The notes beneath the pieces are model-generated. The model saw only the letters and a list, made by a program, of their open reading frames with translations, did not search any database and was not told the DNA's origin. Below are positions 43,772 to 53,319 of a DNA stretch of 64,000 nucleotides, piece after piece. A program made the translations under genes and the position numbers. Origin of the DNA: Chalciporus piperatus (taxonomy: Eukaryota > Basidiomycota > Agaricomycetes > Boletales > Boletaceae); the NCBI GenBank assembly GCA_038093975.1, contig JBBPTG010000036.1:121671-185670 (forward strand), in the 5' to 3' direction. The first letter of the stretch is position 1. Every line of letters starts with the position of its first letter.

Positions 43772-46700
43772 ATGTCCTACTCGAAAACGGAAGACCTTAG
43801 GCTTCCTAAGCTTGACGCAGCCGGAAAAGAATGGACTTCGTGGAAAAGCCGACTTCAAGTCGCACTCATGACACGAGGTCTAGGTGGCTACCTCAACGGT
43901 ACAAAACGCCCACCAATTGACCCGGCACTCGACAAATCTCCCGCGTGGATACCAACCACACCGGAAGAGATACAAGCTGTTGAGCAATACGAGAAAGACT
44001 TGGAAAAATGGATCGAGAAGGACGCGATGGCTAGACATACCATTGCAACGACACTCCCTAACACCCTCTGGACCCGCGTCATGCACAAGGACACTGCCAA
44101 AGAATACTACGACACCCTCGCGGGGATGTTCGAGAAGCGGTCCTTGGTCGTCGGAGTCGAGCTGAGACGACAGCTCAACGAGTTGAAGCTGAAGGATGGA
44201 GGTGACGCGCGCGCGCACATAAACAAAATCATAGCGCTGCGCGAGGAACTCGCGACGGTCGGAAATCCTGTTTCGGAAGAAGACCTTTTCAACATCATAT
44301 TCGCATCATTACCTCGTTCCTACAACAACATCCTATCCTCTGTCTCATCGACCATGAGACTCCAGAGCATAATGGTCTCGTCGACCACCCTCCTTGATCT
44401 TATCACCGACGAGTACGATCGGCTCGTCATCCAGGACCCTGGAAAAGCCAAGACGAAGTCAGCTGATGATGTTGCATTCAACGCGGACTCGTCGAAGAAA
44501 GGCAAAGGCCGAAAATTTCGCTTCACCGGGGACTGTGGAAACTGTGGCTGGACAGGTCACCGAGATCGGGACTGTTGGGAAGAAGGGGGAGGCAAAGAGG
44601 GCCAGGCACCGAAAGGCTGGAAGTCGCGAGGGAAGAAGTCGAAAGACTCTAACCAAAAAGGAAAACTGTCAGCGAAGGCTAACGCCACAGAGGAGACAAA
44701 GGAACCCGACGGCGTGTGGCTAGCATCCACGGAGCTGGCTCAGACCACTGATGACGTTGAACTCGCCAACAGCATGGACGAGTTATCCATCTCTTCCCTT
44801 AGCTACGCCACCCTCGTGCACGACGGCACCACCTCGACGACTGAAGTCACGGAGCTATACGACAGCGGTGCTTCGCAGCACATGTCGCCAACGCGCGAAC
44901 AGTTTATTCATTTTGAAACGATACCACCTAAGCCTATACGGTCAGCGGATAACCGTACGTTCAACGCGATCGGCAAAGGAAACCTTTATATCCACCTACC
45001 CAACGGCGAGAAGAAATCACGCATCCTCTTGAAGGATGTTCTGTACGCGCCATCCATGAAGGTCACGCTAGTGTCCGTCAGCCGTCTCGCGATCGCAGGC
45101 TATGCTGCCTTGTTCCGTGGCAGGTCTTGCCGGGTCTTCAACTCCAGAAAACAGCTCCTGGGTGAGGTCCCACTCGCCAATGGTCTATATCGAATTCGCA
45201 ATCAGTATCCTATGCCGTTCGCGGGCGCCGCACGGACTGACCAAGAGCTTACCATGGACGAGCTACATGCTCGATTGTCCCATATTGGCGCAGCATCGAT
45301 ACGCGATATGCTCGCCAAGGGAATGGTGACTGGTGTACGATTACACCCAGACCACACCACCATGGGTCAGTGCGAGGCGTGCGAATACGGAAAAGCAACG
45401 CGCAAGCCTATCGGAAAGGACCGCGAGCCGAAACGTTGCACGGATTTCGGTGATGAAGTACATACCGATCTCTGGGGACCAGCACCTACGCAAACGCCGT
45501 CGAAGAAAACCTACTACTGTACCTTCACGGACGACCACACTCGCTATACCCATCTTTACCTCCTAGCAGCGAAATCGGACACGTTCGACACCTACCGCCA
45601 GTACGAAGCCTGGGCGAAAACCCAGCGCAGCACTGGCATCAAACGGTTGCGATCTGATCGCGGCGGAGAGTACCTGAGTGACGAGTTCACTCGTCATCTC
45701 AAAGCTCAGGGAACGGAGAGAAAACTTACCACGCACGACACTCCACAACACAACGGTGTCGCAGAGCGTCTCAATCGAACGCTAGTCGAACGGGTACGCG
45801 CGGTCCTACACGCGAGTGGACTGCCGAAGACGCTGTGGGGCGAGGCTATCTCGCATATTGTCTGGGTAAAGAACAGGTCAGCCACACGGGCACTCGACGG
45901 CAAAACGCCATACGAGATGCTGTACAACAAAAAGCCCTCCATTTCGAACCTACCGGTTTGGGGCGCACGTTGCTGGGTACACGACGCGACCGGCTCGAAG
46001 CTAGACGCACGCGCGCGCGAGGGACGCTGGGTGGGATACGATCCCGATAGCGGTGCCCACCGGATTTATTTTGCAGATCGTCGGACCGTCGCAATTGAGC
46101 GGAACGTGACGTTCCAGCGTCAAGACGGCGTCACGGTCGGTCGTATCGGCGTCACGAGCGAGGGGGAGAATGGTGGTGCGAGTAAGCGCACGGCTGAAAA
46201 TGGCCGACCCAGCGCTCGAGACACTCAAAATATCACGAAAAACTCACCAGTCATCCCACCAGCTCCAGCTCCACCCGAGAACGACCACCTGGGCGAGAAC
46301 TTCGAGATCCCGGCACCCGAAATCGAGTTGAGACGCTCGAGTCGAAAAAGGACGGAGTCGCCTTACATGCAAGCGCTCCGCAGTGGTCTTGGCAGCCATG
46401 ACGGACGGGCTACAGCGCCGACGTTCCCTCGAGGCATCCAGGTCGGCACGAATGAGAGTGGGGACACGGCTACATCCGACGAAGAAAAAGATGGTGTCAG
46501 TGGCGAGCACGGTGAAAACGGACGTACCCACGATCCCATCGATGCCAGCGCAGCCACGGATGCATGGGAATTCGATGATGATAAAGCGGCGTATGCGTTG
46601 CTAGCCGGTATCGCTGAAACAGAAGCGTTGGAACCATCGACGATAGAGGAAGCCCGGAAACGGCCGGATTGGGCGAAGTGGGAGGAAGCAGTAAACGCCG

Positions 46701-48193
46701 AGTTGAGGAGTCTCGACGACGCGCACACCTGGGACGTAGTCGAACGACCCGCAAAAACGAATGTCGTCAGCTGTAAATGGGTCTTCAAGATAAAGAAAAA
46801 CGCAGCTGGCGAAGTCGACAAGTACAAGGCACGACTAGTGGCCCGCAGTTTCACGCAGCAACACGGTGTCGACTACGATGAAACCTACGCTCCCGTCGCT
46901 CGTCTCACATCCATTCGACTCATTCTCTCGATCGCAGCCCGTCAAGACTGGGACATCGACGTCTTCGATTTTCACAGTGCATTCCTCAATGGGAAACTGG
47001 ACGACGATGAAATTATCTACATGGAATTACCTCCCGGTTTCGATAAATGTGGTCACGACCTCGTCGCCAAACTCTGCGTCGCCCTCTACGGATCCAAGCA
47101 GGGTGCACTCAAGTGGTACCAACGGCTCTCGAAGGAGTTGGGCAAACTGGGATTCAAGCGTATGGAAGCCGACTGGGGGATTTTCGTCGCACTCATTGGG
47201 GCGCACATCCTCATTTTGGCATCGCACGTAGATGATTGTACCATCACAGGGAGTTCAAGAGAGCTTATCAAGGCCTTCAAGGCCGAGATAGGTTCGCGCT
47301 TTCGTATTACGGACCTCGGGCCTATCAGCTGGCTACTCGGTATGAAGATCACACGAGATCGCAGCGCGCACACCATCTCCCTCTCTCAAGAACCGTACAT
47401 CAATGCTATCCTCGCCAAGTTCAATTTCGCTGACGCAAAACCTGTATCAGCACCTCTCGATCCCAACATCCAGCTCTCCGAGTCTCAAAGCCCACAGACG
47501 ACAAGCGAAGTCGCCAGGATGCGCAACATCCCATATCGTCAGGCTACAGGATCACTGATCCACCTCGCAGCGGGTACGCGACCCGATATCGCCTTCGCCA
47601 CCTCCTACGTCTGCCAGTTTAATTCGAACCCTGGCTGGACCCATTGGGAAGCCGTCAAACGGATCTATCGGTATCTCGTCGGCACCAAGACTTGGACGCT
47701 GACATTCGGAACTCAGAACCGCGGTCTCGTCGGATATGTGGACGCGGACGGTGCTTCGCAAGAGCATCGTCACGCTATCACAGGCTTTGCTTTCCTCGTT
47801 GATGGGGGAGCAATCCTGTGGGGTTCAAGGAAACAAGAACTCATCACCCTCTCCACAGCCGAGTCGGAGTACGTCGCCGCTACGCATGCAGCCAAGGAAG
47901 CCATCTGGCTTCGCCGTCTCATCGGCGAGATGTTCCACCCGCTCCAGCAACCCACCATACTGTACGGAGACAATCAAGCAGCAATCGCGCTAACAAAGGA
48001 TGGTAGTTTTCACGCTCGTACTAAACATATTGACATACGATATCATTTTATCCGTTTCACTGTCGAGCAAGGTCACATTCGTTTCCTCTATTGTCCCACT
48101 AATAGCATGGTGGCAGATACCCTTACTAAAGCTCTTCCAAGCGTCAAAGCTAAGCATTTCGCCTTCGAACTTGGACTACGCCCTTCCGCTTGA
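43772..48193 (+). CDS. Copia Gag-Pol polyprotein, 1,473 residues
   Basis: Single uninterrupted frame. Domains in order: Gag (from residue 1, LPKLDAAGKEWTSWKSRL; ELRRQLNELKLKDGG near 130); zinc knuckle CGNCGWTGHRDRDC near 255; aspartic protease LYDSGASQHMSP near 362; GAG-pre-integrase LHARLSHIGAASIRDM near 498 with CEACEYGKA; integrase DLWGP near 565, SDRGGEYLSDEF and GVAERLNRTLVERVRAVL; reverse transcriptase DYDETYAPVARLTSIRLIL near 1030 and HVDD near 1153 in place of the usual YVDD; RNase H GYVDADGASQEHRHAITGFA near 1321 and STAESEYVAATHAAKEAIWL; end TLTKALP. The integrase-before-RT order is diagnostic of Ty1/copia. All catalytic acids seem present, so the element may be active. Gag and Pol are in one frame with no shift signal. 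Confidence 0.96.
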   Translation: MSYSKTEDLRLPKLDAAGKEWTSWKSRLQVALMTRGLGGYLNGTKRPPIDPALDKSPAWIPTTPEEIQAVEQYEKDLEKWIEKDAMARHTIATTLPNTLWTRVMHKDTAKEYYDTLAGMFEKRSLVVGVELRRQLNELKLKDGGDARAHINKIIALREELATVGNPVSEEDLFNIIFASLPRSYNNILSSVSSTMRLQSIMVSSTTLLDLITDEYDRLVIQDPGKAKTKSADDVAFNADSSKKGKGRKFRFTGDCGNCGWTGHRDRDCWEEGGGKEGQAPKGWKSRGKKSKDSNQKGKLSAKANATEETKEPDGVWLASTELAQTTDDVELANSMDELSISSLSYATLVHDGTTSTTEVTELYDSGASQHMSPTREQFIHFETIPPKPIRSADNRTFNAIGKGNLYIHLPNGEKKSRILLKDVLYAPSMKVTLVSVSRLAIAGYAALFRGRSCRVFNSRKQLLGEVPLANGLYRIRNQYPMPFAGAARTDQELTMDELHARLSHIGAASIRDMLAKGMVTGVRLHPDHTTMGQCEACEYGKATRKPIGKDREPKRCTDFGDEVHTDLWGPAPTQTPSKKTYYCTFTDDHTRYTHLYLLAAKSDTFDTYRQYEAWAKTQRSTGIKRLRSDRGGEYLSDEFTRHLKAQGTERKLTTHDTPQHNGVAERLNRTLVERVRAVLHASGLPKTLWGEAISHIVWVKNRSATRALDGKTPYEMLYNKKPSISNLPVWGARCWVHDATGSKLDARAREGRWVGYDPDSGAHRIYFADRRTVAIERNVTFQRQDGVTVGRIGVTSEGENGGASKRTAENGRPSARDTQNITKNSPVIPPAPAPPENDHLGENFEIPAPEIELRRSSRKRTESPYMQALRSGLGSHDGRATAPTFPRGIQVGTNESGDTATSDEEKDGVSGEHGENGRTHDPIDASAATDAWEFDDDKAAYALLAGIAETEALEPSTIEEARKRPDWAKWEEAVNAELRSLDDAHTWDVVERPAKTNVVSCKWVFKIKKNAAGEVDKYKARLVARSFTQQHGVDYDETYAPVARLTSIRLILSIAARQDWDIDVFDFHSAFLNGKLDDDEIIYMELPPGFDKCGHDLVAKLCVALYGSKQGALKWYQRLSKELGKLGFKRMEADWGIFVALIGAHILILASHVDDCTITGSSRELIKAFKAEIGSRFRITDLGPISWLLGMKITRDRSAHTISLSQEPYINAILAKFNFADAKPVSAPLDPNIQLSESQSPQTTSEVARMRNIPYRQATGSLIHLAAGTRPDIAFATSYVCQFNSNPGWTHWEAVKRIYRYLVGTKTWTLTFGTQNRGLVGYVDADGASQEHRHAITGFAFLVDGGAILWGSRKQELITLSTAESEYVAATHAAKEAIWLRRLIGEMFHPLQQPTILYGDNQAAIALTKDGSFHARTKHIDIRYHFIRFTVEQGHIRFLYCPTNSMVADTLTKALPSVKAKHFAFELGLRPSA

Positions 48194-48200
48194 GGGGGAG

Positions 48201-48426
48201 TGTAGGAGTTATACGATACACGACATAGATTACATAATCACGTCGCACTACAGAATCATTTTCGTACGATACACACCTCAGTAACTGCTACTACAGTCTA
48301 CTGAGGTGAGATCTCTTCTACCTAGTTTTACTATCTGACTGACATATCTCAGTCCTACTGCGTATTACAGGTATTGTCAATACAGTAACTGCTACTACAG
48401 TCTACTGAGTCCTACTGCGTATTACA
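48201..48426 (+). repeat. 3' LTR of the copia element
   Basis: 226 bp, immediately after the GAGGGGGAG polypurine tract; followed by the GTACA target duplication. Confidence 0.95.
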
Positions 48427-48496
48427 GTACAGCCCGAGCGGCTCTGTACGAGATGAGAGGTGGTGGTGGTGGGTGAGGAAGAACACACTGTGTGCT

Positions 48497-48815
48497 GCCG
48501 GCGGGGCTGTTGAGCCCTCGCCGGCCGCGTTTTCGCGTTTTCGTCGTTTTCGTGTCGAGAGTGGTGTGGTAGGTGGTAGTGGGCCGAGCAGTGCAAGCGG
48601 CTGTTTGCGGGGTGAGCGGGTGGCTTATCACTCACCTCGTGAAGCCGGCGGGGCTGTTGAGCCCACGCTGGCCGCGTTTTCGCATTTTCGTCGTTTTCGT
48701 GTCGAGAGTGAGGTGGTAGGTGGCAGCAGGCTGTTTGCGAGGTGAGCGGATGTGGTGGTGAGCGAGTTTTCACTCACCTGGCGATGCCGGCGGGGCTTTT
48801 GAGCACTCGCCGGCC
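48497..48815. repeat. GC-hairpin tandem repeats 4-6
   Basis: Continuation of the array split by the copia element: cores at 48497-48526, 48643-48673 and 48785-48815, same hairpin with small changes in the stem (CACGCTGGCC, CTCGCCGGCC). The linkers contain GTTTTCGCGTTTTCGTCG. Confidence 0.75.
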
Positions 48816-48944
48816 GTTTTGCTGTTGTTGAGGTGTGGTGTAGTGGTGAGAGAGAGTCGAAGAGGTGGCGCGGCAAATTCAACATGGTCACGTGACTTTT
48901 TCGCGCGGATTTTTTGTCAAGTCCGAGCATTAGGGAAATGTGGC

Positions 48945-49565
48945 TACACTTTATTAGGATCTCCTACACTAGATAGCTACCATATTTTTTGTACACTTGT
49001 GTATGCTTTTTTGTACACTTTCAATAGGTTTGATCTCCACATACTTTGCTACACTTTTAACTACACACTTACTGCGCTTTTTGTACACTTTTGCTACACT
49101 CTAACCTAATACACTTTCCCACACTTGTAATTACACATTTACTACACTTTTTTGTACACTTTTGCTACACTCAATCTAGCTACACTTTCCTACACATTTG
49201 ATTCAAGTTTTACTACGCTTTTTTGTTACACTTTGCTACACTCAATCACTACACTTGTAACTACACTTTTAGTACGCTTTTTTGTCCACTTTAGCTACAC
49301 TCTATCACTACACACTTTCCCACACATTTCACTACACTTTTACTACGCTTTTTTGTACACTTTGCTCACTCAATCTAGCTATACTTTCCCACACTCTTGA
49401 CTACACTTTTACTACGCTTTTTTGTACACTTTGCTCACTCAATCTAGCTATACTTTCCCACACTTGTAACTACACTTTTACTACGCTTTTTTGTACACTT
49501 CACTACACTCAATCCTAATACCCTTTCCCACATTGTTAACTACACTTTTAGTACACATTTTTGTG
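48945..49565. repeat. TACACTTT-rich tandem array
   Basis: Degenerate tandem repeat of roughly 60-70 bp units built from TACACTTT, TACGCTTTTTTGTACACTTT and CTCACTCAATCTAGC. The two units at about 49355-49500 are nearly identical. Asymmetric: C and T dominate this strand. No gene; frames that translate as YTLLHS-like repeats are artefacts. Confidence 0.75.
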
Positions 49566-50575
49566 GACTTTAGCTATAATCCATCCTATGAATGATTATA
49601 AAATGTCACTAATTAGAATGACTCTATTAGATGACTGAGTAGTACTGGAGTGATTGGGTGAGCTGAGGGCTGGGTAACTGGATAACTGGTATGACTGGTG
49701 TGACTGAAGTGACTGGTTTACTGGACCACAGGGTGACTGGATTACTGGAGTGACTGGATTACTGAGGTGACTGGATTACTGGAGTGACTTGTGTGACTTG
49801 TGTGACTTGAGTGACTGGAGTGACTGGATTACTGGACCACTGAGTGACTAGATTACTGGAATACTGGAATACTGGATGGCTGGAGTAATGAGACAACTGG
49901 ATTGCTGGATAACTAGGGCACTGGGCTACTAGGCTGCTGAGATGACTACATGACTGGGAAACTGGGCTACTAGGCTACTGAGATAACTGGATGACTGGAA
50001 CACTGGGCTACTGAGCTACTGAGACTACTGAAGTGACTGGATGATTGGATGACTGGGCTGCTGGGTTACTGGAACTACTAGATGACTTGAGGACTGGGAT
50101 GCTGGGTTACTGGAACTACTGGATGACTGAATGACTGAATGACTGGGCTACTGAGACTACTGAAGTAACTGGATGACTTGATGACTGGGCTGCTGGGTTA
50201 CTGGAACTACTGGATAACTGGAACACTTGGCCACTGGACTAATGAGACCACTGGAATGACTGAATGACTGGATGACTGAGCTACTGGGACTACTGAAATG
50301 ACTGGATGACTGGATGACTGGGCTGCTGGATGACTGAGACTACTGAGACTACTGGATGACTGAATGACTGAGCTACTGAAGCTACTGAAATGACTGGATG
50401 ACTGGGCCACTAGGCCACTGGGTTACTAAGACTACTGAAACTACTTGATGACTGGGTGACTAGGTTACTGAAACTACTGAAATGACTGAAATTACTTGTT
50501 ACTGGGCCACTGGACTACTGATTTAACTGATCCAGTCATTCCAGTAACTTCAGACTTTTTGCAGTCTTGCTGATG

Positions 50576-52400
50576 CGACAAGTTTTGCTATGAGGGTGGT
50601 CTTCAGATGTTCAGGCATGGCATTGCAAACAAACGCCATCAGCGACCCATCCGAGTTACGAATGTTCAATGCTCTACTCGGGAGCCACTCAGAAAAAGGA
50701 CGAGCACTTCGTTGCAGTCAACTTACCCTTGGAACGATGCAGTGGGCAACCGGATGTATGAATTTGGGTCTTTCTTGCATCCGTCCTTATAGAACTCATT
50801 GAGCTAAAGCAAGGATGGTCAGTTCCTCGCATCGAACGGTATCGAACATAGCGGGAAAGACTCACCAATACCACAAGGTGCGCCGCATTCTCAGCTGCAA
50901 CTCCCTTTGACGCCGCTTCGCGTTCTGCATCAGTCCATCGAGCATTTTCGTTCCTATCTGAAGGACAAGGATTGGGTTGGTGACCTGCTGCTTGGCGATC
51001 GTAACTAGTATGAATCTCTTGAACTTGATACTGGTGGGATGGATGGGTAGGTGGCGGCGTCGCCATCGGCGTGGGCAATGAGGAGGCTCCGCTGAGGATA
51101 GTGGGCGTGGAGCTGCCGCAGATTGTTAGCAGTGGAAGATTGAGCTTGTCTAACCACGAGGCCCAAATGTGTCTATTTCGTTTTGGAAGAGTAAATGACC
51201 TGGAGCTAGAATTAGCTTCATGCCCGCGTCATATACAGACTGGGCTTACCTCATTGTCAGTTGCTCGAACAACTTGTCTGACGCCTGCAGGTCAGTACAA
51301 TCTAGAGCGTCAAAGCCCTCAACGATGAGCTGAAGAGGTAGCGTTTTCGCATCTGGGTGACTGTGGATAAGATGCGCCGAGTTAAATCGGCACCTAGGCA
51401 GCAAAATGAGTCAAAACGTTAAAAGGGTGTACTTGCTCACTCACTCTCCTGTGCGCCTTCTGGCCTTCTCAACCTTTCACCGATGCTAGAAATAGCAGTG
51501 TGAGGAACTTTGGCTATTTCCCAACGTAGATCAAGCCCAGCAATCAGCAGAAGGAGATAGACAGAACCCCCGCAGGCCAGTCGTGCAAACTTCTTGCCAA
51601 TCGACAGCCAGTCTCTGAATGTACGGGGCTCAGGACGACTGGGAAGGGTTGCGACATGTGCATCATAAATGTCATCGCTGGTGGCCTTAGGCCCCATCGA
51701 TGTTAGCAAGCTAAGCAAGAAGTGCGTGAGTGAGATTGGAGACTCAGAGACTGGCCCGCCTACCTTTGACACTTGAACGCCAACTGGATGGTTGAGAGCA
51801 TCATAATGAATCCCTGGCCCACCTCCTTACTGCGAATGGTAGCACAACGGAGAATGATGGCGGAGAGGTGTCGAGAATCCCCTCGGCGTAGGCTTAGCAA
51901 GGTGTTTGCATCCTGAACAGATCACATCCAAGCTTGGGGATTATGGGAGGGAGAATCAAAGCTGGGCACAGCCAGCCGTGCCAGGAAACTGTTAGCCTGC
52001 TGGTTGGAGGGGGAGCGCGGCTGAGATTCGTAGGGAACGAACTCCCATTCTTGAGGTTGTGCTGCAGCTTGAAAAACGATGCCGTTTCGATGGCAGGGTG
52101 GTTGGGCCTGGGGAGCTGGCTGGGGAGCATACCCTGGAGCGGGCCCTGCCTCTGCGACAGCGGCAATGTTCACGTGGTTATCTCAGGAAACTGCGATGAA
52201 TATGATAAATTGAACTTACCTGTAACGGTCGCCCACTCCTGAAAGCGGGCTTGGAGCCGCAATGAGGGCTCAGATGGGGGCAGAGCCCGTAAGCCCTCCA
52301 ATATGAGGCTTATCTCGGCCGTAGACAAGCTGCCAGCGCTGGCCTGCATAGGATCCGAAACCTGTCAAGAAAGAGTCAACAGGCGCAACGGGAATAAGCG
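50576..52400 (-). CDS. Hypothetical gene, multi-exon, function unknown
   Basis: Minus-strand exons suggested by codon-like text and splice signals: ASAGSLSTAEISLILEGLRA with LQARFQEWATVT (about 52350-52220), HVNIAAVAEAGPAPGYAPQP with Pro/Gln-rich sequence (52180-51920), ATSDDIYDAHVATLPSRPEP with LACGGSVYLLLLIAGLDLRW (51700-51450), and QVQEIHTSYDRQAAGHQPNP with RWTDAEREAASKGVAAENAA (51040-50860). One possible hydrophobic segment (VYLLLLIAGL). No family recognised and the model may be incomplete or degraded at the foldback border near 50576. Confidence 0.4.
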
Positions 52401-52506
52401 AAACAAACTGCGATAAGCGATAGCCAAACAACTTCAACTGTTTGCTCCGCTTAACCTTTACAGCAACTTGAACTTGTTCTCCTCTGGTCTTTTCCAGCTC
52501 CTTCCT

Positions 52507-52542
52507 AATATGGGCTAGGCGAATATTCGCCTAGCCCATATT
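52507..52542. repeat. 36-bp perfect palindrome
   Basis: AATATGGGCTAGGCGAAT is followed directly by its exact reverse complement, with no loop. Could form a cruciform or hairpin. No similar sequence is seen elsewhere in the window. Confidence 0.9.
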
Positions 52543-53319
52543 TGGCAATCCACCTGAGGTTCGAACAAACCGTAGCAGTAGCCCCATTCCCTGCAAGTCC
52601 TTGGGGCGAGGTCGAGAGAGGTCGGGAGCAAGCTCGGCCAGAGAGCTTCGCTATCTAAACGGAGGGATAGGTTTCCGTGTCGTATACGTCACAACGAGAT
52701 GTGCCTGTTGGTTGGCGGGAGGTAGAGCTGCGGTCGATCAGTACTCAGTTTGGGTACTTGTCAACGGTGGTGTGACATGTGACGGGCTGTCCATGTCATC
52801 CTCGAGGCGGCCTGCGCGTTGCGCGTGTGTGGGAAGAGAGCATGAAATGAATGAAGTCCTTCAAGTTTCTCCCAGCCCTAGCGGTCACTATGCCTGGTAA
52901 GTACAATACTACTATAATCTATTCATCACCATTGATCTTACCTTATTTTGGGTTAGGCTGCGCCTGGGCTGCATGGCGTTCACAGCATGGCGTTTGCAGC
53001 CGCAGGAACTTGACCCACAATGGCTATGCCTTGCGACCATCCTCTTCCTTTCCCCCATTGTTCAAACGCTCCTCTGCTTTGTGAGTCTCGCTTACAGACT
53101 TTGACAAACATTTGAGTTTCATCTTGCGGTTTCAGCTTGAAGGGTGGGAAAATTTGAACCCTCATGGCCGCGTCAGCGCTGTTACCCCAACTCGAAGTCT
53201 CCACCCGCCACTTCGGAAAATGACATATTCCTCCGCTCAACATTCAATGCAAGTAGCGTCAGCCGAACTAATTTCATAAATCTTGCTGATGTCTAAATTC
53301 TACATAGCTTGGATCATTT
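52543..53319. other. Intergenic, upstream of the FunK1 gene
   Basis: Short open frames only; none has recognisable motifs or convincing splicing. Probably the promoter and 5' flank of the kinase gene. Confidence 0.35.

Larger units (their letters stand above)
43482..48426 (+). mobile_element. Complete Ty1/copia LTR retrotransposon
   Basis: Two 226-bp LTRs (43482-43707 and 48201-48426), each TG...CA and identical by eye, flanked by the 5-bp duplication GTACA (43477-43481 and 48427-48431). The interior has a primer-binding site, one uninterrupted polyprotein ORF and a polypurine tract (TGAGGGGGAG, 48191-48200). It sits between the third and fourth GC-hairpin repeats. Intact structure and LTR identity imply a very recent insertion. 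Confidence 0.95.
42350..50575. mobile_element. Foldback-family structure, copy 2, about 8.2 kb, composite
   Basis: Starts CATCAGCAACACTGCAAAAA and ends with the inverted counterpart (TTTTTGCAGTCTTGCTGATG). The CAGT arrays form the left arm (42350-42920) and, complemented, the right arm (49630-50575). The inside holds about 100 bp of AT-rich DNA, GC-hairpin tandem repeats split by a Ty1/copia element, and a TACACTTT-rich array. Unlike copy 1, the outer flanks (CC and CG) show no TA duplication, so the two ends may derive from different elements joined by recombination. Confidence 0.7.

Noticed and set aside
49152..49518. Frames translating as YTFTTLFCTL repeats, resembling membrane segments
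   Set aside because: They are readings of the TACACTTT array, not a membrane protein.
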